NCBI RefSeq assembly: GCF_900215535.1
Contig: NZ_OCND01000006.1
Location: 1 to 64,000, forward strand
Source: Pseudoxanthomonas wuyuanensis
GTDB taxonomy: Bacteria; Pseudomonadota; Gammaproteobacteria; Xanthomonadales; Xanthomonadaceae
DNA: 64,000 bases
Reading direction: 5' to 3'
The notes under the pieces are model-generated. The model was given only the letters and a program-made list of their open reading frames with translations, did not search any database and was not told the DNA's origin. Numbering within the stretch: the first letter of the stretch is position 1; every line of letters begins with the position of its first letter. This document shows positions 1-8,860 of the stretch, piece after piece. Made by a program: the position numbers and the translations under genes.

Positions 1-318
1 CAGGAACAGTCCGCCGGCATCGAACAGGTCAACCAGACCATCACCCAGATGGACGAAACCACCCAGCAGAACGCCGCCCTGGTCGAGGAAGCCTCCGCCG
101 CCGCCCGCGCCATGGAAGAACAGGCCGGCGCACTGGCCGCCACCGTGGCCATCTTCCGCCTCGAAAGCGGCGCCGGCAGTGCAGCCGGCGCGCCGGCTGC
201 GGCCGCTGCCGCCCACGCCATCGCCCCGTCGGCAAGACCGAAGACCCCGGCCAAGCCCGTCGCCGCACCGGTGGAGGAAATCGCCCTGGCCGAAGGCGAG
301 GACTGGCAGGAGTTCTGA
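1..318 (+). CDS. Methyl-accepting chemotaxis protein, C-terminal fragment
   Basis: The reading frame is open from the first base, so only the last 105 residues are present; the sensor and membrane part lie outside the window. The visible part is the end of the cytoplasmic signalling coiled coil ([20 protein letters not shown], then [16 protein letters not shown]), which in MCPs carries methylation sites, followed by an Ala/Pro-rich flexible tail. The protein ends in DWQEF. This fits the x-aromatic-x-x-aromatic C-terminal pentapeptide that tethers CheR and CheB to high-abundance receptors (NWETF in E. coli Tar/Tsr). cheR begins 90 bases downstream, which fits the reading. It is very likely a transmembrane chemoreceptor, but its ligand cannot be guessed. 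Confidence 0.93.
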   Translation, partial: QEQSAGIEQVNQTITQMDETTQQNAALVEEASAAARAMEEQAGALAATVAIFRLESGAGSAAGAPAAAAAAHAIAPSARPKTPAKPVAAPVEEIALAEGEDWQEF

Positions 319-333
319 GGCACGCGGCTTGCA
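319..333 (+). promoter_or_regulatory. Candidate sigma-54 promoter of cheR-cheD-cheB
   Basis: Immediately after the receptor stop codon the sequence GGCAC-GCGGC-TTGCA gives the invariant GG and GC separated by exactly 10 bases, as in the -24/-12 consensus TGGCAC-N5-TTGC. It lies 75 bases before cheR. The same motif with the same spacing occurs before flgA, flgB and flgG, which strengthens the call. Confidence 0.6.
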
Positions 334-408
334 TGACGCCCGGTACCGGTAGCCGCCAGCAGCGGCGGCTACCAGCCCGCACCAGCCAACTTCCCGTCCG
401 AGAAACCG

Positions 409-1320
409 ATGTCCGTCCCCTCCCGCAGTCCCGACCTGACATCGCCGCGACGGCCCGCTGCCCCGGCGCGCCCCGCCGACGAACCGCGCGACCCGGGCGG
501 ACGCGAGTTCGAATTCGGCGATCGCGACTTCCGCCGCATCTGCGACCTGATCCGCGCCCGCGCCGGCATCGCGCTGGCCGACGGCAAGCGCGACATGGTC
601 TATGGCCGCCTGTCGCGGCGCCTGCGCGCATTGGGGCTGCGCAGCTTCCGCGACTATCTGGACCGCCTGGAACAGGACGGCGGCGAGGAATGGCAGGCGT
701 TCACCAATGCGCTGACCACCAATCTGACCGCTTTCTTCCGCGAACCGCACCACTTCGAGCGCCTGCGTGAAGAATTGCAGGCCTGCGGCGGGCAGGAACC
801 GATCCGGCTGTGGTCGTGCGCCGCCTCCACCGGCGAAGAACCCTACTCCATCGCCATCACCGCCTGCGAGACCTTCGGCACGCTGGCGCCACCGGTGCGC
901 ATCCTGGCCACCGACGTCGACACCCAGGTGCTGGCCACCGGCGAGCGCGGCATCTATCCGCTGGAACGCATCGCCAACCTGGACGCCGACCTGCGCCGGC
1001 GCTATTTCCAGCGCGGTACCGGCCCCAACGACGGTTTCGCCCGGGTCAACCCCGCCCTGCGCCGGTTGATCGACTTCCGCCCGCTGAACCTGCTGGCGCC
1101 GCGCTACGACGTCAGCGGGCCGTACAAGGCGGTGTTCTGCCGCAACGTGATGATCTATTTCGACAAGCCGACCCAGCGCGACATCCTGACCCGGCTGGTG
1201 CCGCATCTGGCCGACGACGGCATGCTCTACACCGGGCATTCGGAAAACTACCTGCACGCGGCCGATATCATCCAGCCCTGCGGGCGCACGCTGTACCGGC
1301 GCGCGCGGGCCGCCGCATGA
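409..1320 (+). CDS. cheR: Chemotaxis protein-glutamate O-methyltransferase CheR
   Basis: It transfers methyl groups from S-adenosylmethionine to glutamates of chemoreceptors, resetting their activity (adaptation) in the cytoplasm. The 303-residue protein has a Pro/Arg-rich disordered start (about 1-33), an all-helical N-terminal domain (about 35-95) and a Rossmann methyltransferase domain. Visible motifs are NLTAFFRE, the SAM loop [13 protein letters not shown], the acidic LATDVD strand end and [10 protein letters not shown], all typical of CheR. The ATG at 409 has only a weak GAGA ribosome site but gives the expected length plus a short tail. cheD starts 4 bases after its stop and cheB overlaps cheD, so the three adaptation enzymes form one operon. 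The upstream receptor fragment carries the matching docking pentapeptide. Confidence 0.96.
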   Translation: MSVPSRSPDLTSPRRPAAPARPADEPRDPGGREFEFGDRDFRRICDLIRARAGIALADGKRDMVYGRLSRRLRALGLRSFRDYLDRLEQDGGEEWQAFTNALTTNLTAFFREPHHFERLREELQACGGQEPIRLWSCAASTGEEPYSIAITACETFGTLAPPVRILATDVDTQVLATGERGIYPLERIANLDADLRRRYFQRGTGPNDGFARVNPALRRLIDFRPLNLLAPRYDVSGPYKAVFCRNVMIYFDKPTQRDILTRLVPHLADDGMLYTGHSENYLHAADIIQPCGRTLYRRARAAA

Positions 1321-1324
1321 GCGC

Positions 1325-1936
1325 ATGCCGATGAAAGCCGCGACCGCACGCGCCAGCGCCGACGACAGCGTGATGCGCTATCACGATGCGCGTTTCCAGA
1401 CCCCGGCCGCCAAGCTGCTGCCCACCCAGTACCTGGTGGTGGACAGCGACATGGCGCTGGTCACGGTGCTGGGATCCTGCGTGGCCGCCTGCGTGCGCGA
1501 TCCGCTGCTCAAGCTGGGCGGCATGAACCATTTCCTGCTGCCCGACGGCAATGTCGGCGATGGCGCGCCGGCACGCTACGGCAGTTTCGCGATGGAACTG
1601 TTGATCAACGATCTGCTCAAGCGCGGCGCCGCGCGCAACCGCCTGGAAGCCAAGGTCTTCGGCGGCGCCAACGTGCTGAAGGGGTTCACCAGCAATCCTG
1701 TGGGCACCCGCAACGCCGAGTTCGTCCGCCAGTACCTGGACGCCGAACGCATCCCGGTGACCGCCGAGGATCTGCGCGGCATCCATCCGCGCAAGGTCTG
1801 GTTCTTCCCGCGCACCGGCCGGGTGGTGGTGCAGCGGCTGCCGCACGCCCACGATGCCGAAGTGCTGGCTGCCGAGTCGGCCATCCGCGCACGCTTGTCC
1901 AAGGCGCCGGTCACCGGCGGCGTGGAGCTGTTCTGA
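1325..1936 (+). CDS. cheD: Chemoreceptor glutamine deamidase CheD
   Basis: CheD deamidates specific glutamines of methyl-accepting proteins to glutamate, creating methylation sites for CheR; in some species it also stimulates a CheC phosphatase. The 203-residue protein has the family catalytic Cys in [10 protein letters not shown] and the His in [11 protein letters not shown], followed by a conserved alpha/beta core ([15 protein letters not shown]). It ends in GGVELF. Its stop codon shares one base with the ATG of cheB, so translation is probably coupled. The N-terminal 20 residues are less conserved, and the second Met (MKAAT) is an alternative start two codons in. Confidence 0.95.
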   Translation: MPMKAATARASADDSVMRYHDARFQTPAAKLLPTQYLVVDSDMALVTVLGSCVAACVRDPLLKLGGMNHFLLPDGNVGDGAPARYGSFAMELLINDLLKRGAARNRLEAKVFGGANVLKGFTSNPVGTRNAEFVRQYLDAERIPVTAEDLRGIHPRKVWFFPRTGRVVVQRLPHAHDAEVLAAESAIRARLSKAPVTGGVELF

Positions 1937-3009
1937 TGAGCGTCGCCCCGTGCAAGGTGCTGATCGTCGACGACTCGGCCGTGGTCCGCCAGTTGCTGAG
2001 CGAAATCCTTGCCGGCGATCCCGGCATCGAAGTGGTCGGTACCGCTTCCGACCCGCTGCTGGCGCGCGAGAAAATCAAGCGCCTCAACCCGGACGTCATT
2101 ACCCTGGATGTGGAAATGCCGCGGATGGACGGGCTGGCGTTCCTGGAAAACCTGATGCGGCTGCGGCCGCTGCCGGTGGTGATGATCTCCTCGCTGACCG
2201 AACGCGGCGCCGATACCACGCTGCAGGCGCTGGCCCTGGGCGCGGTGGATTTCATCAGCAAACCCAAGCTGGACGTGGTCCATGGCCTGCAGGCCTACGC
2301 CGGCGAGATCGTCGAGAAGGTCAAGGCTGCCGCGCGTGCGCGCGTGCGCCCGCTGGCGCGGACCGGCACGCCGCGCAGCGGCATGGAAACCATGCTGCCG
2401 GCGGCGAAGATGCCTTCGCTGCGCTTTCGCACCACCGACCGGCTGATCGCCATCGGCGCCTCGGCCGGCGGCACCGAAGCGCTGCGCGTGGTGCTGGAGC
2501 AGATGCCCGCCGACGCGCCGGCCATCGTGCTGACCCAGCATATTCCCGCCAGCTTCAGCCGCCCGTTCGTCGAACGGCTGGACCGGCATTCGGCCATGGC
2601 GGTGCGCGAAGCCAGCGATGGCGAGGCCATCCTGCCCGGCCATGCCTACCTGCCGCCGGGCGGCCAGCACATGCGGGTGATCCGCGATGGCGCGCGTTGG
2701 CGCTGCCGCATCGACGACGGCCCGGCGGTCAACCGCCACAAGCCGGCGGTGGACGTGCTGTTCCGTTCGGTTGCGCTGAACGCCGGCGCCAACGCCATTG
2801 GTGCCATCCTGACCGGCATGGGCGACGACGGCGCCCGCGGCCTGCTGGAAATCTCCCAGGCCGGCGGCCACACCCTGGTCCAGGACGAAGCCAGCAGCGT
2901 GGTCTGGGGCATGCCCGGCGCCGCTGTGCGCCTGGGCGCGGCCGGCGAAGTCGTGCCGCTGGAACGCATCGCGGAGCGGCTGGTCGCGCTGGCGGCGCAG
3001 GCGGTCTGA
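1936..3009 (+). CDS. cheB: Chemotaxis response regulator methylesterase CheB
   Basis: CheB removes methyl groups from chemoreceptors when phosphorylated by CheA, opposing CheR. The 357-residue protein has an N-terminal receiver domain (about 5-122) with acidic residues D12/D13, phospho-acceptor D58 in TLDVEMP and K109 in ISKPK, a linker, and a C-terminal esterase (about 165-355). The catalytic triad is intact by alignment: S176 in [11 protein letters not shown]202 in TQHIPASF and D298 in GMGDDGARG. The gene overlaps cheD by one base. A REP-like fragment and a sigma-28 promoter for the next gene follow, so the operon probably ends here. Confidence 0.97.
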   Translation: MSVAPCKVLIVDDSAVVRQLLSEILAGDPGIEVVGTASDPLLAREKIKRLNPDVITLDVEMPRMDGLAFLENLMRLRPLPVVMISSLTERGADTTLQALALGAVDFISKPKLDVVHGLQAYAGEIVEKVKAAARARVRPLARTGTPRSGMETMLPAAKMPSLRFRTTDRLIAIGASAGGTEALRVVLEQMPADAPAIVLTQHIPASFSRPFVERLDRHSAMAVREASDGEAILPGHAYLPPGGQHMRVIRDGARWRCRIDDGPAVNRHKPAVDVLFRSVALNAGANAIGAILTGMGDDGARGLLEISQAGGHTLVQDEASSVVWGMPGAAVRLGAAGEVVPLERIAERLVALAAQAV

Positions 3010-3048
3010 TCGCGCGCGGCCTTGCCTCATGTCTTGCGGATCTTCCTC

Positions 3049-3074
3049 GGTGGGAGCGACGGCTTTCAACAGGG
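3049..3074 (+). repeat. Partial REP-like sequence in the cheB-MCP spacer
   Basis: GGTGGGAGCGACGGCTTTCA followed by ACAG closely matches the first half of the element at 7345 and its relatives at 23105 and 60202. Only the left half is present here (the right half of the hairpin is not seen), so this looks like a decayed copy. Confidence 0.55.
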
Positions 3075-3174
3075 AAACCTGCATTGACCATTCGCAGCCG
3101 CCATTGCCACGCACCTGGAGACTGTCGCCATTGCGATTCGACATCCCCTTCCGAAAAATCCCGTCCGCTTCGGC

Positions 3175-3201
3175 TAAAGACAATCTGCCGGCGGCCGATA
3201 C
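3175..3201 (+). promoter_or_regulatory. Sigma-28 (FliA) promoter of the second MCP gene
   Basis: TAAAGACA, an 11-base spacer and GCCGATAC match the flagellar sigma-28 consensus TAAAGTTT-N11-GCCGATAA in nearly all key positions. It lies 29 bases before the ATG at 3230, which has its own purine-rich ribosome site (AGAGAG). Confidence 0.85.
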
Positions 3202-3229
3202 CAGAAACGTGATTCAGTAGAGAGCTCAC

Positions 3230-4420
3230 ATGTACTCGCGCATTCTGGTTCGTCTGGCGGCACCCTTCCTTCTGACCCTGCTGTTTCCGGTCTCCGTGGC
3301 GTTCGATTGGCCGGCGCCGGCGCGCTGGGCCATCCTGACCACGCTGACGCTGGCGTGGCTGATTTTCGCTTTCTACTCGGTGCGCAGTTCGCAACGGCCT
3401 TCGCCCGAACATGCCAAGGTCATCCACGAACAGGATGCGCTGCTGTCCGAACTGCGCCGCTTCGTCGGCAACGAGATCGACGGCTCCCGCGCCGAGATCG
3501 ACCGCGCCCGCGAGCTGATCCGCGAAGCGGTCAGGGGCCTGGGCCAGAGCTTCGATGCGATGAGCCGCAAATCCCGCGAACAGAGCGCCGCGGTTTCGCG
3601 CATCATCGACCGCAACGGCGATGGCGACCGCGCCGGCGTGGACGTGGCGCGTTTTGCGCAGAACGCCAGCCAGCGCATGGAGCAGTTGGTGGAAGCGCTG
3701 GAACAGGTCAGCGGCCAGAGCACCACCACCGTGCACCACATCGACGAGATGGCCCAGCACCTGGACGGCATCTTCTCGCTGCTGGAAGACGTCAAGTCGA
3801 TCGCCGACCAGACCAACCTGCTGGCGCTGAATGCCGCCATCGAGGCCGCCCGCGCCGGCGAGGCCGGCCGCGGCTTTGCCGTGGTCGCCGACGAGGTGCG
3901 CAACCTGTCCGAGCGCTCCACCGCCTTCAACGAGCAGATCCGCAAACTGGCGCACAGTTCCAAGGAATCCATCTCCAAGGTCCGCGATACCGTCTCCCAC
4001 ATGGCCTCGCGCGACCTGGACCGTTCCCGCGAAGCGCGCGGCGAAGCGGCCAACATGCTCAACCAGGTCGCTGCCATCAACGCCTCGCTGGGCGATGGCA
4101 TGCGCGACATCTCGCAGTGCGGCCAGGCCATCGACAGCAGCGTCGCCGACGCCGTGCGCGCGTTGCAGTTCGAGGATATCGCCACCCAGTCGCTGGGCAG
4201 CGCGGCCACCCATCTGGATCGCCTGACCGCAATCAACCAGGAAGCGGTCGCCCTGCAGGAACTGCTGCATCGCAGCGGCGGCCCGATGGATCACGAACTG
4301 CTGTCGGCCTTGCGCCACATCGGCAGCCGCCTGCGCGACCAGCGCGGCGAATGGGAACGCCCGCCGCACAAGCCGGTCGCCCAGCAGAACATGGGTGCGG
4401 GCACCGTCGAACTGTTCTGA
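3230..4420 (+). CDS. Short membrane methyl-accepting chemotaxis protein without a periplasmic sensor
   Basis: The 396-residue protein starts with two closely spaced transmembrane helices (about 5-24 and 32-50) separated by a few residues, so there is essentially no periplasmic domain and no HAMP is evident. A coiled coil leads to the conserved signalling hairpin (about 190-230: [37 protein letters not shown]), which contacts CheA/CheW. The descending helix carries LQFEDIATQ (about 312-320), resembling the CheZ phosphatase motif D-x3-Q (D316, Q320 here). The C-terminus, GTVELF, lacks the CheR docking pentapeptide and resembles the CheD end GGVELF. A sigma-28 promoter precedes it, so it belongs to the late motility class. 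It may sense membrane or cytoplasmic state. Confidence 0.9.
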   Translation: MYSRILVRLAAPFLLTLLFPVSVAFDWPAPARWAILTTLTLAWLIFAFYSVRSSQRPSPEHAKVIHEQDALLSELRRFVGNEIDGSRAEIDRARELIREAVRGLGQSFDAMSRKSREQSAAVSRIIDRNGDGDRAGVDVARFAQNASQRMEQLVEALEQVSGQSTTTVHHIDEMAQHLDGIFSLLEDVKSIADQTNLLALNAAIEAARAGEAGRGFAVVADEVRNLSERSTAFNEQIRKLAHSSKESISKVRDTVSHMASRDLDRSREARGEAANMLNQVAAINASLGDGMRDISQCGQAIDSSVADAVRALQFEDIATQSLGSAATHLDRLTAINQEAVALQELLHRSGGPMDHELLSALRHIGSRLRDQRGEWERPPHKPVAQQNMGAGTVELF

Positions 4421-4428
4421 CAGCCTGT

Positions 4429-4457
4429 CGAAAAACGCGCGCCCCGCGCGTTTTTCG
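4429..4457. terminator. Intrinsic terminator after the MCP gene
   Basis: A perfect 13-bp inverted repeat (CGAAAAACGCGCG, 4429-4441, and its complement at 4445-4457) has a 3-base loop and A and T tracts in the arms. It could stop transcription in either direction. It separates the MCP gene from the kinase/RavR-like pair. Confidence 0.8.
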
Positions 4458-4622
4458 AGTTGCGAATCCGGCACCCATCCGGACCCGTTCCCGGCCAAGC
4501 GGTCGCTTGCGCGCCCGCTTTTCCGCCACGACGGCCCCGCTGCCGGCAGCGCCGCCAACGCAGGGCAACGGCGCGAACTGGCATACTGCGACCTTCCTGG
4601 TAAGCCGTTCTTCATTCTGCTC

Positions 4623-5375
4623 ATGGTCCCGCCCCGCTCTGGAGCCGCAGCCGACAACGACACCCCCGCCCTGCCCGAGCCCGGCAACGGAACGCTGTTG
4701 CGGCGCGCGCTCCGGGTGGAGGAACAGGAACGCCATGCGGTTGCGCGGGTGCTGCACAACGAAATCGGCCAGGCGGTATCGGCCATCAAGATGTCGGCGC
4801 ATCTGGCCCTGGACGAAGCCGACGCCGAACAGCGCCGGCAGGATCTGCAGGACATCATCCGCATTGCCGACGACACCGTCGGCCGGCTGCGCGATCTGTC
4901 GACCCGCCTGCGTCCGCCGCAGCTGAGCGGCCTTGGCCTGGAAGCGGCACTGCGCGGAGAAGTCGAGCACCTGGCTGGCGCCACCGCCGCCGTCTCGCTG
5001 CAACTGCGGCCGCTGGCGCAGGAGCCGGACGAGGAACCGGCATTGGCCTGCTTCCGCAGCGTCCAGCAGGCGCTGGCGCAGGTCCTGCGCCATGCGCCGG
5101 CCGCCCGGATCCAGCTGACTCTGGCCGATGCCGGCGAAGGCCGCTTCAGCCTGTTGCTGACCGAGGATGCCGGCGTTCTGAGCGACGATGGCAACCCGGG
5201 CGGTTTCGACCTGCCGCTGCTGCGCGGACGCGTACGAGCGCTGGGGGGACAACTGCGGCTCGCAAGCGGCGCCGGCAGCGCCACGCTGCAGTTGCACCTG
5301 CCCTACCGGGCGCGGCAGGACGACGATGCGGCACCGTCGCCGGCCGGTGCGCGCAGCGGGAGCATCCGCGAATGA
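4623..5375 (+). CDS. Degenerate NarL-type (HisKA_3) sensor histidine kinase
   Basis: This 250-residue cytoplasmic protein has a HisKA_3 dimerisation/phosphoacceptor helix with H45 in ARVLHNEIGQ and the typical follow-on STRLRPPQLSGLGLEAAL. The C-terminal half aligns with an HATPase domain but its nucleotide motifs are eroded: the N-box asparagine position reads QALAQVLRHA, the D-x-G-x-G box is not recognisable, and no G-x-G loop is seen near GGFDLPLLRGRVRAL. There is no sensor or membrane domain. The start at 4623 is the first ATG after the terminator in the conserved frame. Its stop overlaps the ATG of the RavR-like gene (ATGA), so the two are co-translated. It may be a partner or adaptor for that receiver rather than an active kinase. 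Confidence 0.75.
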   Translation: MVPPRSGAAADNDTPALPEPGNGTLLRRALRVEEQERHAVARVLHNEIGQAVSAIKMSAHLALDEADAEQRRQDLQDIIRIADDTVGRLRDLSTRLRPPQLSGLGLEAALRGEVEHLAGATAAVSLQLRPLAQEPDEEPALACFRSVQQALAQVLRHAPAARIQLTLADAGEGRFSLLLTEDAGVLSDDGNPGGFDLPLLRGRVRALGGQLRLASGAGSATLQLHLPYRARQDDDAAPSPAGARSGSIRE

Positions 5376-7108
5376 ACGCAGGCATCACCCCCGACACGCT
5401 TCCCGATCTCAGCGTGGCCGGAATACCGCGGCTGGGCGCCGGCGAGCCGGAACTGGCGCGGATGGTCGAAGCCGCCGCCAATGGCGGCACGCCGCTGATG
5501 CTGTTGTATGTGGACATCGATCATTTCCGCTCCATCAACGAAAACATGGGCGAGGAGGTCGGCGATCAGGCGCTGACCCTGCTCAGCGAACGGCTGCACC
5601 AGGTCACCGGGCCGGCCGCGCGCGTCTGGCGGCACGCCAGCGACGAGTTTGTGGTGGCGGTGCCGCGCGGTCCCGACACGCTTGCGCCGGAAGCGTTCGG
5701 CGACTTCGTGCGCGAACAGATAGAACTGCCGATGACGGTGCTGCCGTACACGCTGTTCCTCAGCGGCACGGTCGGTGTGGCGCTGTGTCCGGAACACGCC
5801 GAAAACACATCGCGGCTGCTGCAGTGCGCCGAGAGCGCGGTGCACCAGGCCAAGCACGAGGGGCTCAACCTCACCCGCCTCTACAGCCACGGCGCGGCCA
5901 TCAGCGTACGCACCGACAGCATCATCGCCCGGCAGCTCGTCAAGGCGACCGCCAACGACGAATTGCGGCTGTTCTATCAGCCGCAGATCAACGCCCACGA
6001 CGGCCGCGTGATCGGCATGGAAGCGCTGTTGCGCTGGTACTCGCCCACCCTGGGCATGCTGGTGCCCGAGCGCTTCATGCATGTGGCCGAGAAGCTCGGG
6101 GTGATCGTGCAGATAGGCGACTGGGTGCTGAAGAAAGCCTTCCAGCAAGCGCGCATCTGGCGCGACTGGGGCTTCGACGATTTCGAGATTGCCGTCAACG
6201 TCTCCATCCTGCAGCTGTTGCGGCCGGACTTCGTCGAGGAAGTGCTGCAGGCGGTGCAGGCCGCCGGCATCCCGCCGCAGATGGTGGTGCTGGAAGTCCG
6301 CCAGAACGCGCTGGCCAAGGACATGAACCTGGTCCATCGCACGCTGGCCAACCTGCACCGCGAGGGCATCCGCCTGACCCTGGACGATTTCGGCATGGGC
6401 GATTCCAACCTGGACTCGCTGATGCGTTTCTCGGTGGACAAGATCAAGATCGATCGCAGCTTCGTGCAGGGCGTGCCGGTCAGCAACCGCGAGGTCGCCA
6501 TCACCTGCGCAATCATCGCCATGGGCCATCAGCTGGGCATGAAGGTGATCGCTCATGGCGTGGAAACCGACACCCAGCTGGGCTTTTTGCGCCGCAACAA
6601 CTGCGACATGTTCCAGGGCCATCTGTTCGGCGAGCCGATGACGGCCGAGGAAGCCGGTACGGTGTTGCGCCGGCGCTATCTGCGCGGCGATGCGTTCGCC
6701 GCCACCAAGCCCGACCGCACCCTGCTGCTGCTGGACGACGAGGAAAACATACTGCGTTCGCTGGTCCGGCTGTTCCGCCGCGACGGTTACCGCATCCTGG
6801 CCGCCAGCAGCGTCGGCGACGCCTTCGAACTGCTGGCCACCAACGACGTGCAGGTGATCCTGTCGGATCAACGCATGTCCGACATGAGCGGCACCGAGTT
6901 CCTCGGCCGCGTCCGCGTGCTGTATCCGGATACCGTGCGCCTGGTGCTGTCCGGCTACACCGACCTGGCCACCGTCACCGAGGCCATCAACCGCGGCGAG
7001 ATCTACCGTTTCCTGACCAAGCCCTGGAACGACGACGACCTGCGCGAACACATCCGCCAGGCATTCACCACCTATGAAAGCCAGCCGCACCATCGCAGCA
7101 ACGGTTGA
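5372..7108 (+). CDS. ravR: RavR-like GGDEF-EAL-receiver protein (c-di-GMP signalling)
   Basis: The 578-residue protein has a GGDEF-like domain (about 40-168), an EAL domain (about 185-432) and a C-terminal receiver domain (about 448-568), the order of Xanthomonas RavR. The GGDEF signature is replaced by HASDEF (88-93), so cyclase activity is unlikely. In EAL, E217, N276, E308, D338/D339, K357, E398 and Q415 are present, but the glutamate normally in AEGVET is H395 (IAHGVET). In RocR that residue (E352) is important for catalysis. The receiver has phospho-acceptor D499 (ILSDQRMS) and K550. Co-translation with the upstream kinase-like gene and the neighbouring PAS kinase suggest a two-component input that links c-di-GMP to motility. 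The assignment to RavR rests on domain order and locus. Confidence 0.85.
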   Translation: MNAGITPDTLPDLSVAGIPRLGAGEPELARMVEAAANGGTPLMLLYVDIDHFRSINENMGEEVGDQALTLLSERLHQVTGPAARVWRHASDEFVVAVPRGPDTLAPEAFGDFVREQIELPMTVLPYTLFLSGTVGVALCPEHAENTSRLLQCAESAVHQAKHEGLNLTRLYSHGAAISVRTDSIIARQLVKATANDELRLFYQPQINAHDGRVIGMEALLRWYSPTLGMLVPERFMHVAEKLGVIVQIGDWVLKKAFQQARIWRDWGFDDFEIAVNVSILQLLRPDFVEEVLQAVQAAGIPPQMVVLEVRQNALAKDMNLVHRTLANLHREGIRLTLDDFGMGDSNLDSLMRFSVDKIKIDRSFVQGVPVSNREVAITCAIIAMGHQLGMKVIAHGVETDTQLGFLRRNNCDMFQGHLFGEPMTAEEAGTVLRRRYLRGDAFAATKPDRTLLLLDDEENILRSLVRLFRRDGYRILAASSVGDAFELLATNDVQVILSDQRMSDMSGTEFLGRVRVLYPDTVRLVLSGYTDLATVTEAINRGEIYRFLTKPWNDDDLREHIRQAFTTYESQPHHRSNG

Positions 7109-7349
7109 GAAAACCTGGTACCTGTATCTGATCGAATGCCGCGGCGGCGCGTACTACGCCGGCATCGCCCGCAACGTGGAGGCGCGCTACCAGGCGCACG
7201 CCAACGGCACCGGCGCCAGGTACACCCGCGCCAACCCGCCGCTGCGCCTGCTGGCCAGCAAGGCCTATCCCGACCACAGCGCCGCCGCGCGCGCGGAGTG
7301 GGAGCTCAAACGACTGCCGAAGCGGAAGAAGCTGGTCTATTTCATGTAG
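7074..7349 (+). CDS. GIY-YIG nuclease family small protein (UPF0213/YhbQ-like)
   Basis: The 91-residue protein is a single GIY-YIG domain: WYLYLIECRGGAYYAGIA holds the two signature strands (YLI and YAG variants), followed by the conserved Arg helix (NVEARYQAHANGTGARYT) and the Glu in RAEWELKRLPKRKK. Single-domain members are usual in bacteria and some act in DNA repair; the substrate here is unknown. It overlaps the end of the RavR-like gene by 35 bases in another frame. Its stop codon TAG lies inside the GTAG end of a REP palindrome, so the repeat now supplies the gene's end. Confidence 0.85.
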   Translation: MKASRTIAATVEKTWYLYLIECRGGAYYAGIARNVEARYQAHANGTGARYTRANPPLRLLASKAYPDHSAAARAEWELKRLPKRKKLVYFM

Positions 7350-7456
7350 GAGCGACGGCTTTCAACAGCCGAATGGCTGGTCAAGTCGCGATGGCGCCCA
7401 GGCGCCATCGCCATGAGGCGATGTTTCCTGTGGGAGCGACGTCAGTCGCGACTCAG
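7345..7456 (+). repeat. Cluster of GTAG/GTGG REP palindromes
   Basis: TGTAGGAGCGACGGCTTTCA begins at 7345 and continues into an imperfect hairpin (CGGCT...AGCCG); a second unit, TGTGGGAGCGACGTCAGTCG, begins at 7429. Between them is a perfect hairpin GATGGCGCC/GGCGCCATC. This is a junction between convergent genes, a usual place for REPs, where they can stabilise or end transcripts. Confidence 0.8.
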
Positions 7457-7496
7457 CGGTGCCGGCACCGCGTCCACAAGGAACGGCGAAGAGGGT

Positions 7497-8765
7497 TCAA
7501 CTTTCGCTGCGGCCGTGCTGGCGGATCGGCAGGGTGATGCGGAAGCACGAGCCCTCGCCCGCCTTGCTGCGCACCTCGATCTGGCCGTTGTGCTTCTTGA
7601 CGATGCCGTAGCTGATCGACAGCCCCAGACCGGTACCGCTGCCGACCGGCTTGGTGGTGAAGAACGGGTCGAAGATGCGTTGCTGGATGTCTTCGGGAAT
7701 GCCGCCGCCGGTGTCCTCGATTTCGATCCATACCTCGTCGGCGTCGGTGCTGGTGCCGGTGGTGACGGTAATCCTGCCGCGCTCGGCGATGGCATGGCCG
7801 GCGTTGAGCAGGATGTTCATGAACACCTGGTTGAGCTCGGACGGCAGGCATTGCACCAGCGGCAGTTTGCCGTAGCGTTTTTCCAGCGTGACCTTGTACT
7901 TGAGCTCGTTCCAGATGATGTTGATGGTCGAATCCAGGCCGGCGTGCAGATCGGCCAGCTTCCAGGAATCGTCGCGTCCGGAATAGGAAAAATCCTTCAG
8001 GTTGCGCACGATCTGGGTGACCCGCTCGATGCCCTCGCGCGACTCGGCCATCAGCTGCGGCAGATCGCCGCTGATGAAATCGATATCGAAACGCGCGCGC
8101 ATATCGTCGATTTCCGGCAGCAGCGCCTTCGGATCCGGCGCCCGCAACGCGCGCTCGTACATTTCGATCAACGCGAACAGGCTGTGCAGGTATTCCTGCA
8201 GCGAACCGAGATTCGAATGCACGTAGCCGATGGGATTGTTGATCTCGTGCGCCACGCCGGCGGCCAACTGGCCGATCGAAGCCATCTTCTCCGATTGCAG
8301 CAGCTGCTCCTGGGTGCCGGCCAGGCGCACCAGGGTCTGCCGCAGCTGGGCGTGGCGGCGCTGCAATTCCTGCTGGCGCGCATGCGCTTCGCTGATGTCG
8401 TGGAAAACGATCAGCAGGTAGCCTTCATCGCCCGGATGGCGGTGATGGTAGGCGCGAACCTGCAGGATGCGGCCGTCGGTCAGGGCCAGATCGCCATTCC
8501 AGCGTCCGGTGATGCGCGAGGCGCCCATCGCGCCGGCCGGCAGCAGCGCCACCAGCGCGGCCAGCGCGTTTTCCGTCTCCGGCACCAGCGCCCGCGCGGC
8601 GCTGTTGGCATGCAGCGGACGTCCGTTGCCGCGGCACAGCAGCACGCCGTCGTCCATCAGCTCGCTCAGCGCCTGGATGTCGGCGAACGCGGGAATATCG
8701 CCGATGCGGGCGGGGACAGCCACCGTCTTGAGTGCGATACGGGGAGATTTGCGGGGAGGATTCAC
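7497..8765 (-). CDS. PAS-domain sensor histidine kinase
   Basis: The 422-residue cytoplasmic kinase has a PAS domain (about 30-128, [11 protein letters not shown] and [12 protein letters not shown]), a coiled coil, a HisKA domain with H173 in [11 protein letters not shown], a long helical insert and a complete HATPase domain. N-box [16 protein letters not shown]1 box DTGGGIP, F box DPFFTTK and G2 box GTGLGLSIS are all intact, so unlike the kinase at 4623 it should be active. No membrane segment is visible, so the PAS domain probably reads a cytoplasmic signal. It lacks its own receiver. Its neighbour is the RavR-like receiver protein, and Xanthomonas RavS is also a PAS kinase acting on RavR, so that partner is inferred. 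It lies downstream of flgN on the same strand, behind a long palindrome. Confidence 0.9.
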   Translation of the reverse strand: MNPPRKSPRIALKTVAVPARIGDIPAFADIQALSELMDDGVLLCRGNGRPLHANSAARALVPETENALAALVALLPAGAMGASRITGRWNGDLALTDGRILQVRAYHHRHPGDEGYLLIVFHDISEAHARQQELQRRHAQLRQTLVRLAGTQEQLLQSEKMASIGQLAAGVAHEINNPIGYVHSNLGSLQEYLHSLFALIEMYERALRAPDPKALLPEIDDMRARFDIDFISGDLPQLMAESREGIERVTQIVRNLKDFSYSGRDDSWKLADLHAGLDSTINIIWNELKYKVTLEKRYGKLPLVQCLPSELNQVFMNILLNAGHAIAERGRITVTTGTSTDADEVWIEIEDTGGGIPEDIQQRIFDPFFTTKPVGSGTGLGLSISYGIVKKHNGQIEVRSKAGEGSCFRITLPIRQHGRSES

Positions 8766-8807
8766 GTCGCCAGTATCAGCATCCGATGCGGAGCCGGCAA
8801 GCGTTGC

Positions 8808-8860
8808 CTAGAGCGTGTTATGGCCTTCGCACTCATCCCAAAGGCCATAACACGCTCTAG
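8808..8860. repeat. Perfect 20-bp palindrome with CTAG ends between flgN and the kinase gene
   Basis: CTAGAGCGTGTTATGGCCTT (8808-8827) is repeated exactly in inverted order at 8841-8860 around a 13-base loop. The right arm contains the flgN stop codon. There is no T tract after it on either strand, so it is not a textbook terminator, but such a strong hairpin may still end or protect the flgM-flgN transcript. Confidence 0.85.

Noticed and set aside
5303-7093. Long minus-strand frame opposite the RavR-like gene
   Set aside because: Same reason: the plus-strand frame has full domain matches, the antisense product is low-complexity.
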